A DNA stretch of 64,000 nt, taken from assembly GCF_905220565.1 (NCBI RefSeq), contig NC_059406.1:1374001-1438000 (forward strand). The letters run 5' to 3'. The translations under genes and the position numbers were made by a program. Shown here one piece after another: positions 46,951 through 58,922 of the stretch. The DNA comes from Melitaea cinxia (taxonomy: Eukaryota; Arthropoda; Insecta; Lepidoptera; Nymphalidae). The notes below the pieces were generated by a model that did no database searches, was not told where the DNA came from, and saw only the letters and a program-made list of their open reading frames with translations. Numbering within the stretch: the stretch's first letter is position 1; every line of letters begins with the position of its first letter.

Positions 46951-47439
46951 CACTCAGAAAACCGATTTCTGTATTCCAACACGAAAAAAAGAAACAATCA
47001 AATAAACTTTATAGACATAACCTTGCACGTAATCTTTAAGAGCAGTTCATTAACAGGTCTTTAAATAAATCACCGTCGATACAAAGTTACTGTAATAAAG
47101 TTAAAAACGCAATTAATGTATTGAGCGACGATTTAAAAGGTCATAAAATAGTCCCTAATAAAACTTGACCATAAAATTCGATACATTTAAAACATCTTAT
47201 TTAATATTTACATTTGAGGTATTCTAATTATTTATCTTTGAAATGTTTGACACTAAGGAATCGTGGTGAAATTTATACAGTTCCGGTTTACCACGTGTGA
47301 TTTGTTACTAAAGACTAGTTAATCAGAACTCAAGCAGAATATTTAGTAACCCACTAAGTATGGGCTGAAAACTTAGGTTCCGCAATGAATTTATATTATT
47401 GTTCTTTTTTTAAGAAGCTAGATTGAGAAAGTATCTCAT

Positions 47440-47655
47440 CTTTAATGAAGATTACAATCAAATAATGCTATTATTAAGTGGTTGAATTCCTGCGGTGAGC
47501 GATGGAGGGAATTTACAAGGGTGTGGTGTGTTGTCAGCGGATCAGGGATAGGATTGACATTGCGCTTCTAATACTTACTGGTATTACAGGCAGGCGTCCA
47601 TAGACGTATAACATCAAACGAACCGTAGGCTTGTTTGTCACTCTAACAGTATTTA
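47440..47655 (+). repeat. A-tailed repeat (family P), old copy
   Basis: The order of landmarks is kept but many bases differ ('attgacattgcgcttcta', 'aaccgtaggcttgtttgtc'). Confidence 0.7.
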
Positions 47656-48974
47656 AAAGAATTTAAGCAGTGCAAATAAAGTATGAACAATATGAATGAC
47701 TTTTACGACCGAAGCTGTGATCGTAAATGTCATGTACTCACATTTTACGTGACATTGGCGATAGTATCTGTAGCCGTTTAACACTATCGAAAGTCATTAA
47801 GCGTAATAAATTAACTACAAATTTCAACTAATCTCTTGAAGATGGGCTTGTGCCCATATCATCGGAGTTGACTGTGGCTCGAACTACGCGCAAAACCAAT
47901 ATTTGTTTTACGTGTATTATACTAATATGTGTTTTGGTATGAAGGGCCATGTTTATTTGTGTACTTTTCTGGACCCCTTATACTCGTTTGACCTAGAGAG
48001 GGTGTTTAATGTATTTTAATTGAACTAAACTTTTTTGTGTAAAGTGAAATGAAAAACATCTCAACCGGAAAGTCAGCGTTTTTACATTTAAGTAAGGAAC
48101 CTTAAATAGGACGTTTTGTTTGTCATAAATAAGTCACGAGGTCATAAAATTGTACATGTTACAGGTGTGCAATCTGTTTTCAAAAACGTACGCATAAAAA
48201 CTTGCTGAAGAGACTAAGTTGCCAGATTAGATGAAAGACTCACTTTTATTGGAACAAATGAAATGATAATAGTTTTAATTATCTATTAAATTAATAGTTT
48301 TTAGTTAAATGAATAACGTTTTGTAAAAAAAAAATTTTTTTTTGAAGGTAACATCAAAAATATACACATTAAGTGACTATATATCATTGGCTTGACGCGT
48401 GTAACAACTGTAACAATCAATAAAACAAAACGTAAAATATAAAACTGTGTTTTTGATTTAGTTAACTTGCAAATAACAGTATAAAGATATGAAAACGCTA
48501 TTTCGAAAGACATTTAAATTTTATTTATTAGTACAGATAGGTGCATACATTAATACTGAAGTGTCGTCACATTTCTGCCATAAAACTACGCCGGTTGATA
48601 ACTTTTGATAAATAAAGGTATAAAAGAAATAAAAAGGATTTTACGATCGGTCTGATGGGTGTAAACATGTCGACAGATTAAGTAATAAAATAAGCTTTTT
48701 ACTAGCATTAAACGGTATGAATAACTTGGTAGCTTATGTACGGTTTTATTAATAAGTAAGGTTTAAGGGATTATGACTTTTGTTCGATACTAGATGGCGC
48801 CTTTGTTGCTCATTTTTTGGAAGTTTTTTTAGCATGAAACTACTAATATATTTGGATATAATTATTCAGCTATCAACTCGAAACGCTGCAAAATTAAAAT
48901 CGTCAATAATATTGGGGCTCGTAGTTTTTGATAATCAGTACCGTGACATGAGATTTTATATGTTACGAATCAGT
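47656..48974. other. AT-rich stretch without gene
   Basis: Nothing recognised beyond short frames. Confidence 0.5.
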
Positions 48975-49260
48975 GTGTAACATCCCACTGCTGGGCATAT
49001 TCCTCTTTCCCCATGAGAAGAGTCAGAGGTTAATTGAACATGCTACTCTACTGCGGGTTGGCGGATATATTTCCTACTATGAATAATGATCGCTAGCGGT
49101 ATTTCATAACAACCGGGACCAATAACTTAACACGCACCCTGAGGGGGGGGGGTGGGGTCGAGAGTGGGGAGACTCTAGAAAGAAATATTTGTAGAAATAC
49201 AAATATCCATCCAAAGCGGGAATCGAACACGCAAACGAAGAATGAATAGTAACGATACTA
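48975..49260 (-). mobile_element. SINE (family S2): tRNA-like head, RTE-like tail
   Basis: The minus strand has a B-box-like 'gtgttcgattcccgc', 'gatatttgtatttctacaaa', a C-run, the body 'tattcatagtaggaaatata', and the tail 'gcccagcagtgggatgttac'. This is the most complete S2 copy here. Confidence 0.8.
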
Positions 49261-49504
49261 TTTTTTATTTTTAAAAAACTGTTGCATGGTTGCAACCTCA
49301 TGGTAATACAATTGTGGAATTCTATGAACAGAACGTGTGATATACAGAATGCTTGATAGCTCCATTTTGCAGGACTATTTACGACGTTGCATAAACAAAT
49401 ACATTTGAATGCGCTGTTCGTGGAACTAATTATTTACGTAGTTTTACTAGTGATACGTGAGTACGTTATTCCGGTAATACGTTTTTTAAAGTTGGTTTTC
49501 TTAG

Positions 49505-50515
49505 TTTTTATTTATTTATTTTATTTTATTTATTTTATTTTATACTTTATTGTAAACCACAAATATATTACAAACAAAGCATAAAGATAGTTACAGACAG
49601 TGAAGTACAATGGGCGGACTTATGGCTAATTAGCCATTTCTTCCAGACAACCCATACATAGAAAGGAAACTTATTATCTAAATTGGGTAGGTGGTGTAGA
49701 TGTATAATAAACTAATATACAAATGTCTACATTCAAATACTTATAATAAAATAAAGAATTTATTATTATCATTAGCACTGTCATAAAAAATACATAAATA
49801 AATAAAAAGAAGAATAAAAATATAATATATATATTCTATTATAAACTAATAAACTATGTAAGCAATGAACGTAAATTGAAGATAACAATTAAGTTAAATG
49901 ATATAAACACAAATATACATATATTATAAACAAAATGAGAAGAAAAAAAAAGAAAAGAAATTGCACCATATTACACTAAATCGTTTCCATCTTAAGATAA
50001 TAATCCTTAACGTTTTTTTTAAAAGTCAACAGTGATTTGGCCTCCCTTATGCCTAAGGGCAGACTATTCCATAATTTAATAGCCTGAACAGTAAAAGACT
50101 GACTAAAGTACTTGGACTTATGTACGGGTAGCTTCAGCATAAGTCTTCGAGATGTTCTTAATTCTGAAGTTTCGCCGAGATATATAAATTTATCTTTTAA
50201 ATAAGAAGGAGAATTTGGATTAAATATCACACAGTACAACAGAGAAAGAATATGTAGGTTCCGGCGAAGGCGTATAGGAAGCCACTTGAGCTTGGAACGA
50301 AACTCCGAAACATGATTAAATTTGCGTAGGCAAAATATGAACCGAATGGTAAGATTTTGAAGTCGCTCAAGCCTGTTAAGTTGGTCCTCGGTCAAATTAG
50401 TGTAGCTCGCATCTGCATAATCTAGAATAGATAAGAGAAGAGAGTTTGCCAACATAATTTTTGTAGGGATTGGCAGAATTTTTAATTTTGTGTACATTAA
50501 CTTAAAAACAGAACA
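49505..50515 (-). mobile_element. 5'-truncated LINE (jockey/CR1-like)
   Basis: The minus-strand order is reverse transcriptase C-terminal region (50497-49976), an AT-rich 3' UTR with 'cttccagacaaccc' type sequence (in plus orientation at 49645), a polyadenylation-like 'acaataaag', and a terminal AAAT/AAAAT-rich tail at 49507-49545. The 5' end is lost near 50515, as is usual for LINE insertions. Confidence 0.85.
49976..50497 (-). pseudogene. Reverse transcriptase C-terminal region of a LINE
   Basis: A 173-codon frame with ATG, but the start is internal to the original protein, because upstream sequence stops at once (in-frame TGA). Residues 'LLLSILDYADASYTN', 'LNRLERLQNLTIRFIF', 'EFRSKLKWLPIRLRRNLHIL', 'RTSRRLMLKLPVHKSKYF' and 'QAIKLWNSLPLGIREAKSL' form the thumb and C-terminal region typical of jockey/CR1-type non-LTR elements. 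The catalytic palm is not included, so it cannot be an active enzyme. It is unusually intact for a truncated copy: there is no internal stop or frameshift, which suggests a fairly recent insertion. Confidence 0.88.
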
Positions 50516-51107
50516 ATTTCAGATTTCTAATTTTAAATTTCTGATGATTAAAATTAGAACATTACGTTACCTAGTAACAATAATTAATAGAATTTGAAAT
50601 ACTCACTTCAAAATTTTGAAGATCATAGATAAAATTTTTGTTCCTTCTATGTCAATAGTAATCAAAGCTTCTGTCCCTTGAGTCACTGCGATCTCTGACT
50701 CAATGGATGATGAATGGTGTATGGCTTTCAGATAAAGTTGGTTGTGAAACCGTGTCGTGTAGCTTGTCAAGTGTAATTTAGCTGTCTCGAATGTTATGTC
50801 ATATATGTGAAGTATGATTGCTTATTTTGTATGAATCAAAATGTTGCTATATCCAACAAAAGACTTAATTGTCCTAACTAAATTAATATACGACGAGTAA
50901 TTGTCAAATTTGCAAATATAATGGTTAAACTAAAGAAATATTTTTTTGAGAAATTATCCATATTTTGACTGATCATCCTTGTGAAAATGCCTGCAGCTAT
51001 GATTTTTGACTTTGGTGATAAAGTTTGATGATAATTTACATAAAAAACTAGTAAATAACCTTATGAATTAAGTCTTATGTAACTTTTTCTAAATTCTTTA
51101 TAAACTA
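50516..51107. other. AT-rich stretch without gene
   Basis: Nothing recognised. Confidence 0.5.
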
Positions 51108-51268
51108 CTAGCTGACCTCGCAAACGTTGTTTTGCCATATATGTTATTAAATTCCTCAATAACCCCTCCCCCCTCCCCGTTATAACTTAGGGGGATGAAA
51201 AATAGATGTTGTTCGATTCTCAGATGAATCGATCAAGCCGAGTCAAACCGAGAATTTTTTATATTAGA
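51108..51268 (-). mobile_element. Non-autonomous Helitron (family B), copy 6, internally deleted
   Basis: Both ends are present (TCTAATATAAAAAATTC and GAGGTCAGCTAG|T) but much of the middle is missing. Confidence 0.87.
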
Positions 51269-52401
51269 TTTAATATTGAAACAACCGTCGATTGAAGAAT
51301 GAATGGAGAACAAAAATAATAATCATTTTTCTTTATCTTTTCTTCGTTTCATAACTTTTCTTTCAGTTCTTTTAAGATTGTTGTTATTTTTGTTATATGA
51401 AATGTAAAAAAAAATGTGAATTATCTCAACAATTTTGTTTTTGGAAACGTTTTATTTTATTACTTCGTTTATCGACAATCACTAACTTGGAATAAATCTT
51501 AAAAGGAAATACTGAACATTAAATTACACTGTTTTGTGCTCACTTAATTGTCAATCAAGAGGATTTATGCTTAAAATTACAGACGGTTCAGTCATACACT
51601 TACAAATGGGTCAGATTAGTTGGTCAGACATAACGCTGTACAAATTTTACCACATCAACTATTTTTCATAATTATAATTAAAACTAGTAAAATGACGTTC
51701 TGTGTCTGGAGTCTAAAGACACGTACAACAACAAATTGTATATGCTGATAAAAATGTTGAAGTATAATTAATATAAAATTTTGTATAATTCTTAGTTTTA
51801 CAAACAAGTCAATGGACTGAATGAATGAACTGACAGGAAAACGCCAATCTTTACGAATGTGTCTAAAAATAATAACTAAATTAATTATTATGTCGATTAA
51901 GTATATAAATCAATTATGTAACCAAACATCAGGTAAAGTTGAAACTGCTCAAGAAAACTTGATTTTAATTTCTTTTGCCCTTTTTCTGTCATATCATAAA
52001 GTTCATATGTCTATCTGAAGGATAAAAGATTAATGCAACGTGTATAGACAAGTTCAGAATCGGTTGGATTATCTATAACTAGACGTTTTGTTTCCGGAAG
52101 TTTGTTGTAGAATGGAAATGACATTTCCAGAGCCGGTAGAATCATGTTTAGACTTAATTGTACGACTGCTTGACACGCCTGTCTGTCTTTCATGCCAAAT
52201 TACTATCATGGTAAATTGTGGATATTCTGTTTATGTATTTAGCTTTTCATTTTCCTTATATTTATTTATGTTGATTCTGTAATGTCTGTACTTTGACATA
52301 TTTTAAATAGGAAATAAAAATTAAGACGTAATTATGAAATAATTATGTAGACATGAAGTTATTAATAATATATTTCTATGGTAACGCTAAATAACATTTT
52401 T
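51269..52401. other. AT-rich stretch without gene
   Basis: Nothing recognised; short frames on both strands are not gene-like. Confidence 0.5.
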
Positions 52402-52738
52402 AACCAACTTTAAAAAAGGATGAGGTTACTCAATACGACCATACATATACATATATATATATATATGTATGGTAAATCTTATATATTATATATTTATTGT
52501 ATATTCGGGGATAACTTCGTCATTTATGAACCGATTTTGATAATTATTTTTTTCCAAGGGTTGTAACATGGTAAAGAAACCAGGATCTGATGATGAAATC
52601 CTAGAGACATTGAGGGGAACCCGTGAAAATCGTAATGACGACTAGTGCGTTTCTTAATTTTTTACGTCTACTTACGTTGTATTACTCGTCGATGTAATTG
52701 AAGTCGGTTTTTTTCGTTTGCGAGCAAACACAGTTATT
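52402..52738 (+). mobile_element. Helentron-like element (family X), copy 5
   Basis: It starts AACCAACTTT and ends GAAGTCGGTTTTTTTCG, then the stem GTTTGC-GA-GCAAAC (52716-52729). It contains a palindromic TA-rich insertion at 52447-52474. Confidence 0.68.
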
Positions 52739-52905
52739 ATTGGCACTAGAGTGGGTTCCTTTCTCTGTCACCTTCCATGAGAAAAAGTCTTAATACTAAT
52801 TATAAAAGATTTCCTTAATTCAGTCAAAGAATTACTATTTTAATATTAATAAACAATTGAAAATACAATAAAGCGACGTAGATGTAATCATAATAAAAAT
52901 TAAAA

Positions 52906-53220
52906 TCACAGTGGAAAGACATTGACAGTGAAGCGAGTAAATACGATAGTGGGACGAATAACGCTGAAGTTAAATGGAGTATTATCGGATTTACGATTAA
53001 GACTTACCATAGTAAAACTGGCTTTAGTAGATAAAGAAAAAGCTTTGTGCCATGTTCTAGCACTAAAGTTACGAGAAGCATTTGCTACACTGACACCAGC
53101 GTTCATAGAATTATAATTCACGAGTATTATATGACAGCGGCTTAGATCATTTCTATGGTGGGTTTTAGTTTTACCGTGTCTAGATTTTACTAAGCACCTC
53201 TTACCATATCGAGAGTATTA
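52906..53220 (-). other. Unassigned open stretch on the minus strand
   Basis: There is no stop codon for 104 codons up to the TGA at 52906. An ATG at about 53106 gives 66 residues rich in Ser, Asn, Thr and Phe. Third codon positions favour T and C, as in real coding DNA, and 'atg|gtaagt' near 53012 looks like a splice donor. The plus strand is open over the same region. I recognise no family; it could be an exon, a transposon remnant or chance. Confidence 0.2.
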
Positions 53221-55129
53221 AACCGTTGCTGTCATTTATACGTGTACCATTTTATTCATATTCTTACCAGTGAATTACACTTTGTTATATGATTTAGGAA
53301 TATTAATTTAAACAGAAATATTATACCCGAGAGATGTGTAAAATTAAATTAAGTGTTTACGCCCATTACGTTACGGAGCATAAAATTAATCTTGCATAAA
53401 TAAACCTATCCAATTATACGACGTGTCAAATTGTAGATAAGTTAATGATTCAATTTAACATGGTTCTAGACCACACGCAGATGGCTTACGTCCTCCCGCG
53501 CAAAGATCTATTGGCTTAGAACATTTGTATACGAAGCGAACACGCGTGGGCCGGATTGCTGCCTTGAGGCACGCCCGGCTAGTAGCGGTGCACTTTGTGA
53601 CTCACTAAACTATAATGAAACTCTTCGGAACAAGAATCCTATCGATAGAACGAACATATATAGCAACTTTGTATGCATGCACATAAGTGTATTTCAATAC
53701 ATCTATGTGTTTAGATCTATCAAATGCTTGCTATAAAATTATTTTTAGAATCGTTCGTAAAAGTACATTGAAACAGAGTGACATCACTTACCTTCATCGG
53801 CTTCATCTAAACAGACTAAATATAATTCATTGCGCGTCGCAAACAAGGGATCATTAGGTTTTATGTGAATCATTTGATATTTTACGATACCATTTCATGT
53901 TTTATAGATTGAACTCAATATGAATTTACTATGATTTTCTTGAGTTTGACCTCGTACTCGTACTATCTACTATGGCGGCTGTAAAGTTAATGCACGGCGA
54001 TGCGTTTACGATTTAAAATTCTTAAATAAGCTCGTTTCTTACACAATATCTCGCTAAAATTATGCATTAGAATACCGCGTCATAAAACAGATATTACTTC
54101 GATTCATAAATAGTGAAGATGTTCTAGCCACGAAAGGATTTAATGATTTAAATAGTGTTAGTAATTCTATCGTCTTAAATTTTCACTTGACAGTCCTCGC
54201 GTACTTTAATATTTCCGAATGTTTCACACATAAATTGGTGCTTAATAGCCTTTGACATGTAGGATAGCTTTTTAAAAGAATTAAGATTGAAAAAATATGT
54301 TAAAGGTGACAGCAAAACTAAATAGAGATTTTGATCTTTGTAATTATTTATTTTAATTACTATAAGAATAAATTACCGTGTCCTTGGCCACCTATATTGA
54401 AAATATATATGGTTAATTTTGTTAAAATAAACTGAAACATATTAATTTGATAGATAGCCTTTCACAACATATACAAATACTATTTATGAGTACACAAATG
54501 AAATATCGCGTCTTTACATTTTTTGATTTGATTTTAACTTGTTCTTTAAGATTTAATATTACATTAACTAGCTCTCTTTCAACATATGTATTTTTAAACA
54601 TTTTATATAAATCGCCGTTCATTTACCAGCTAATTGCTAGCCCTTAACGCGCAATCCTTGTTAATCAATTTAATTATACCAGTCTACGTTTCATTATGTC
54701 AATGGCTAAGTTTTATTGCCCTGTAAACACCCACGTGTGATGTTCAAAGACTTTGATTAGCCGTTTTGTTTAAGATTTAAGTCGATTGACAATAGTTGCG
54801 TCATTTTCGAAAGTTAATTCTTGAATCGAACTGTTCTTATAAGAGTATCGTGGGGTGAATCAGATGAGTGGGATATTTAATTGGTTAGGATGACCCGTCT
54901 TTTAATGTTAATGCGTATTTTAAGTAGTGTAGTATTATATATCTAACATAAAATGTAATTTATAAGAACTTTAGGAAAACATTGTTACTATTATTAGGTA
55001 CTGCGACGATGCGTTGGCGAAGTGTTCACAGCAACTGGTTATAGTACAAGAGCTAGCGGTTTCTATCCCTGACTATGTAATTACTTGTTCAGACAATAAG
55101 GATATCTGTCTTTGTGTGGCAATTTTTAT
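53221..55129. other. Stretch without a supported gene
   Basis: A more GC-balanced, unique-looking patch lies at 53460-53650. No repeat landmarks are present. Confidence 0.45.
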
Positions 55130-55260
55130 TGAAGTAAAAGTTATTTACGCACACTTGACTTGAGGAGTAAGCTGGAGAATGCGTGACGAGAGCGTCACCT
55201 AAAGTGTGATCGAATGAGGTGAACGGAAGTTGAAAGAAAGAAAACACACTCGTTTTTTCT
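55130..55260. repeat. Block shared with 5.4 kb
   Basis: 'acgcacacttgacttgagga' and 'gtaagctggagaatgcgtga' recur as 'acgcacccttggcttgagga' and 'gtaaggtgataacgtgacg' near 5418. The family is unknown. Confidence 0.5.
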
Positions 55261-55569
55261 GTTATATATGTTTTTAAATTCATACATCCTAGTACAAACC
55301 TCTGTAGGACTCGTTAAGTAAGGCGTTGATTTTTCTAGAAATCGTTAAGTTATTCAGCTCAAATTACTAAGCTAATTATGATTGCCGTCTTTATAATTAT
55401 ATAGGCGTCGAGTGGACTTTATTTAAAATTAACTTTAAGGAAATGGCGTAAAATTAACGCGTAAATGGGCACCTTACTTCAAATTACTCCTACACACAGG
55501 CAATAACGTAATAAAACCTAGAATAATAAATAATAATAACAATAACTTTATATTTATAATTTCGTTTCA

Positions 55570-55770
55570 TATGAAGATTTTGATAAAATTAAGTCGATTT
55601 TCAATTCGACTAAATTTTTTTGTGTGTTATTTCATAACTTTTTACTGGGTGTACCGATTTTAATGATTCTTTTTTTATTAAAAATCTGGTGCTTATGATG
55701 TTACTCGAGTAGTAAATTATGAGTTATCTCTAATATTGTTTGCGAATTGACTTATGACTTCAACAACGTT
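55570..55770 (+). repeat. Helentron-like element (family X), diverged fragment
   Basis: 'ttttcaattcgactaaat' and 'actttttactgggtgtaccg' follow the family X body; the ends are lost. Confidence 0.5.
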
Positions 55771-56570
55771 GACGATGTTCTCATTTTATTACTTAATATA
55801 AATTGAGCTACTTTTTGTAATTAATAAACATAATAATTCTAATATTTTGTACGACTTTTCTAAGTGAGACATTATCTCAATAACGACAATAGAAATTAAT
55901 TAAGCGTGCAAGTGCAAGGAGCTAACACGACTTGGTCTATTTCGGTGCAGATTATTTCTGCCAACGAGCCGTGCTTGTCTGCTGATTTGTGCCATTTATT
56001 ACGAGCGGTTACTGAGGTATTAATTATAAATATACACGAGACGACTAATAATGAGAATTATTTACGATTTGTATTTACCGATGACACATTGGCGCTTAAT
56101 AATGAAGAGGTTGTGTTAACTTACAACATACGAGTAGATTTTATTATTATTCCGCTGACAAACTGTCACGCAGTTTGGTGGGTTAAGAAATTGTAAAAGT
56201 ATTTGGTCCAAATAAATAATTATTTATTATTATATATTTATTATAATAACTTTAGTTATTTTTTAGTTTAGGATCATCAATAATATAATTTTAGTTTAAT
56301 TTGGATACTATTTAAAGAACGATAAATTCGAATATACGTATTTAAATTAATAGTTTTTTTTTATTCCTAGCTTTAAGTGTCTATTGATTTTGTGATTTTA
56401 TTGTCATTGAATTTGTTGTTATTTAATTTTTAATAAAAGCTTTGAATCGTTCGAAAAATTAATGCAAGATGGAGGCAAGTATGTAACAAAAAAAATTATA
56501 TGCGCTTATCTAAAAACGTGTACCTTTCTTTTTAAATTTAAAAAATATTAATCAAAATATTATAACTACA
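55771..56570. other. AT-rich stretch with an open frame that is not called
   Basis: A 96-codon frame at 55906-56196 opens with GTG and has no ATG at its head. It matches nothing I recognise. Confidence 0.45.
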
Positions 56571-56748
56571 CTAGCGCCCTACGCGCGTCGCTACGCTTTG
56601 TTTTTTTTGGTCGTACTAATTTGGAGACCATTGTGGGTTCATACAAACATTTATCCGAAGATCATGATATAATCAAATACACATTTAGTTTACGATTCTA
56701 TAAAGGAGATACAGACAAACATTTATTGATAATATATATATATATAGA
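56571..56748 (-). mobile_element. Complete, very short Helitron (family E)
   Basis: The minus strand runs A|TCTATATATATATATTATC to 'gacgcgcgtagggcgCTAG'|T. It is about 178 bp, with a GC-rich 3' end containing 'acgcgcgt'. Confidence 0.82.
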
Positions 56749-57107
56749 TTTCAAAATCGTGTCGCACTCGTATCGTATCAACTAAACAGTATACGTCATG
56801 TATTTAACCGTTTAAAATAAACGCTAGCGCCAGATCGTACGTTATTATCGTAAAACATTTTACTAAATAGTAGCAAACCGCGACTAAAAGCGTTTAAGGA
56901 TTAAGTGTAAACAATATTTATATTAACTATTGAACTGATTATCTAATTGTATACTCTGATAAATTTACATAAGATAGATAAAGAAAAGGTAGATAAAGAT
57001 TGACTATAACATCTATGGACACTCGAAGCGTAAACCTGTAATCTGTGATTTGATTGAGTCATAGACTTAGCAACCTCTAAAGCCCTTCCTTCATATTTTG
57101 TTACATA

Positions 57108-57330
57108 CTAGCTGTGGCCGCGGATACTCCCGCTTCTAACAACCTCTTTTTTATGACATCACATTAGGCACTCTTTTTTGCAATAAAAAGTCTTCTTCAG
57201 TTTCCCATCTATATACCAAATTTTGTCATAAAAAATATAGGACCGGTTTCCCTGTTTATGAATAGAGCTATTTGACGGTTAAGAATATCCAACAAATGAG
57301 AGTTTATAATATTATTGTTATTGCCATCGA
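57108..57330 (-). mobile_element. Helitron 3' end (family F)
   Basis: The minus strand ends 'gtatccgcggccacagCTAG'|T. The 5' end was not found, so the left extent is approximate. Confidence 0.65.
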
Positions 57331-57895
57331 AGTCAACTATATTTATGAGATATTTCTGTTCACAAATGGAAGTTATAAAGTTTTAGTTTATTAATTTAGG
57401 CGAAACAGTTCCTAATTCTACTTCCTGCTGCTCTATTCGCTCTATTCGTAACTTATGTGAAGGATAAACACCATCTACAGCCGATTAACAAGCCCCTACT
57501 ATAATATCAATAAAAATGCCTTGCGTATACCGGTAGTATTTTATTAGTTTAAGACAAATTGAGTCATATAGCTAGCCACCTTTTTAGCCCCTTCTATTTT
57601 ATTACATATTATGGGAGTATTACATAACATAAATATTCCAGTTAACTTACACTTAAATCGATTGGTATTCAATAAAGTTTAAACGAGAGATGTTGATTGA
57701 TCGAGTAAATAACTATTAATTCGCAGATACTTTCGCGAAACGTCCGTCATCGTTGTCTGTCAGTTCAAGTAATTCAAGGAAATGTCTTCAGTATTTATTT
57801 GGATTTATTTAAACAAATATTACATTTAATTCTTAACACATGTTAATATAATATTTTGTTGTATTATTATAATGTGAGTACTATTTATAATATAT
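57331..57895. other. AT-rich stretch without gene
   Basis: It may include the rest of Helitron F. No gene is seen. Confidence 0.45.
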
Positions 57896-57896
57896 T

Positions 57897-58110
57897 GAGC
57901 CCGTTGGCGCAGTTTGTAGTGGTCCTGCTTTCTGTTCCGCGGGTTGCGGTATCGATGGCCGCTTGAGTCTGGGTGTAATATTTCTATGTATATTTATCAA
58001 AAATATATATATATTATAACAGTCGGCTATTAGCTATAACACAAGCATGAAGTTGCTTACTTTAGGAACAGACGACCGTCTGTTTAGGTTATAGGATAAA
58101 AAAAATATAT
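57897..58110 (+). mobile_element. tRNA-headed SINE (family S1), near full length
   Basis: 'gagcccgttggcgcagtttg' and 'tagtggtcctgctttctg' form the head; a mutated B box 'gcggtatcgatggcc' follows. The body has 'acaagcatgaagttgcttac', with an A-run near 58100. Confidence 0.8.
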
Positions 58111-58376
58111 ATTATTTCCGAGTTTCGAGATGAAAGTCGATTATAAACGCACATACATATGTACATAAAATTAAATAAAAATAATAACCGTTATAGGTAG
58201 TCCTACTAACAATTTATTGTAAAAATTATCGTAAAATAATAATTATATTCGGAAATATATTTTAACAGAATTGAAACAACTATGTACTAGAGTATATGAC
58301 AAATAATATAACAACTTGCTCATAAATAACAATAATGCACGACCTATGAAATAATGTGCGGCTGTAATATGCATTA

Positions 58377-58600
58377 CTAGCGACCCGCCCCGGCTTCGCA
58401 CGGTTACAATGCTGATACTAAATATAAAATAAACATTTGCAATGTAAGCGCAAAGAAGAATATGTTTATTTACGACATCACATTAGAAACCTCTAAAACT
58501 ATCAGTGTTCCTCTACTATATTGTGCATGTATTATACATATAAACCTTCCTCTAAGCATACAGACAGCGGGAAGCGACTTTGTTTTATACTATGTAATGA
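58377..58600 (-). mobile_element. Complete non-autonomous Helitron (family C), copy 2
   Basis: The minus strand runs A|TCATTACATAGTATAAAAC to 'gccggggcgggtcgCTAG'|T. It is longer than the copy at 25.9 kb. Confidence 0.9.
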
Positions 58601-58800
58601 TGATTATGTACGACGCCGTTACAACCGAGAATAATCGAAAAATTTATAGCTTAGAACATAATTGTAACGAATAATTTAAATGAGAGAAATATAATATCTC
58701 GGAGAATAAATATAAGAATCATAAGTCCTAAACAGCTAATTTAATTAATCGTAGGTTTTAAACTCACTAACCCCATTTCAAATAAACAATGATTATCTTA

Positions 58801-58922
58801 GCCTGCCCAGCGTGGTGACTGGGCAAAACACATGAATTCACGCCATTTTTGGCGTGAACTTGTGAAGGCCCATGTCCAGTAGTGGACTGTGATAGGCTGA
58901 AATGGTGATGATGATGATGATT
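58801..58922 (+). mobile_element. RTE-tail repeat (family R), 3' part with (GAT)n tail
   Basis: 'gcctgcccagcgtggtgact' to 'gtagtggactgtgataggct', then 'gaaatggtgatgatgatga'. Confidence 0.88.

Noticed and set aside
55906..56196. 96-codon open frame on the plus strand
   Set aside because: It opens with GTG, has no ATG at its head and no recognisable domain; the surrounding DNA is AT-rich and not conserved-looking.
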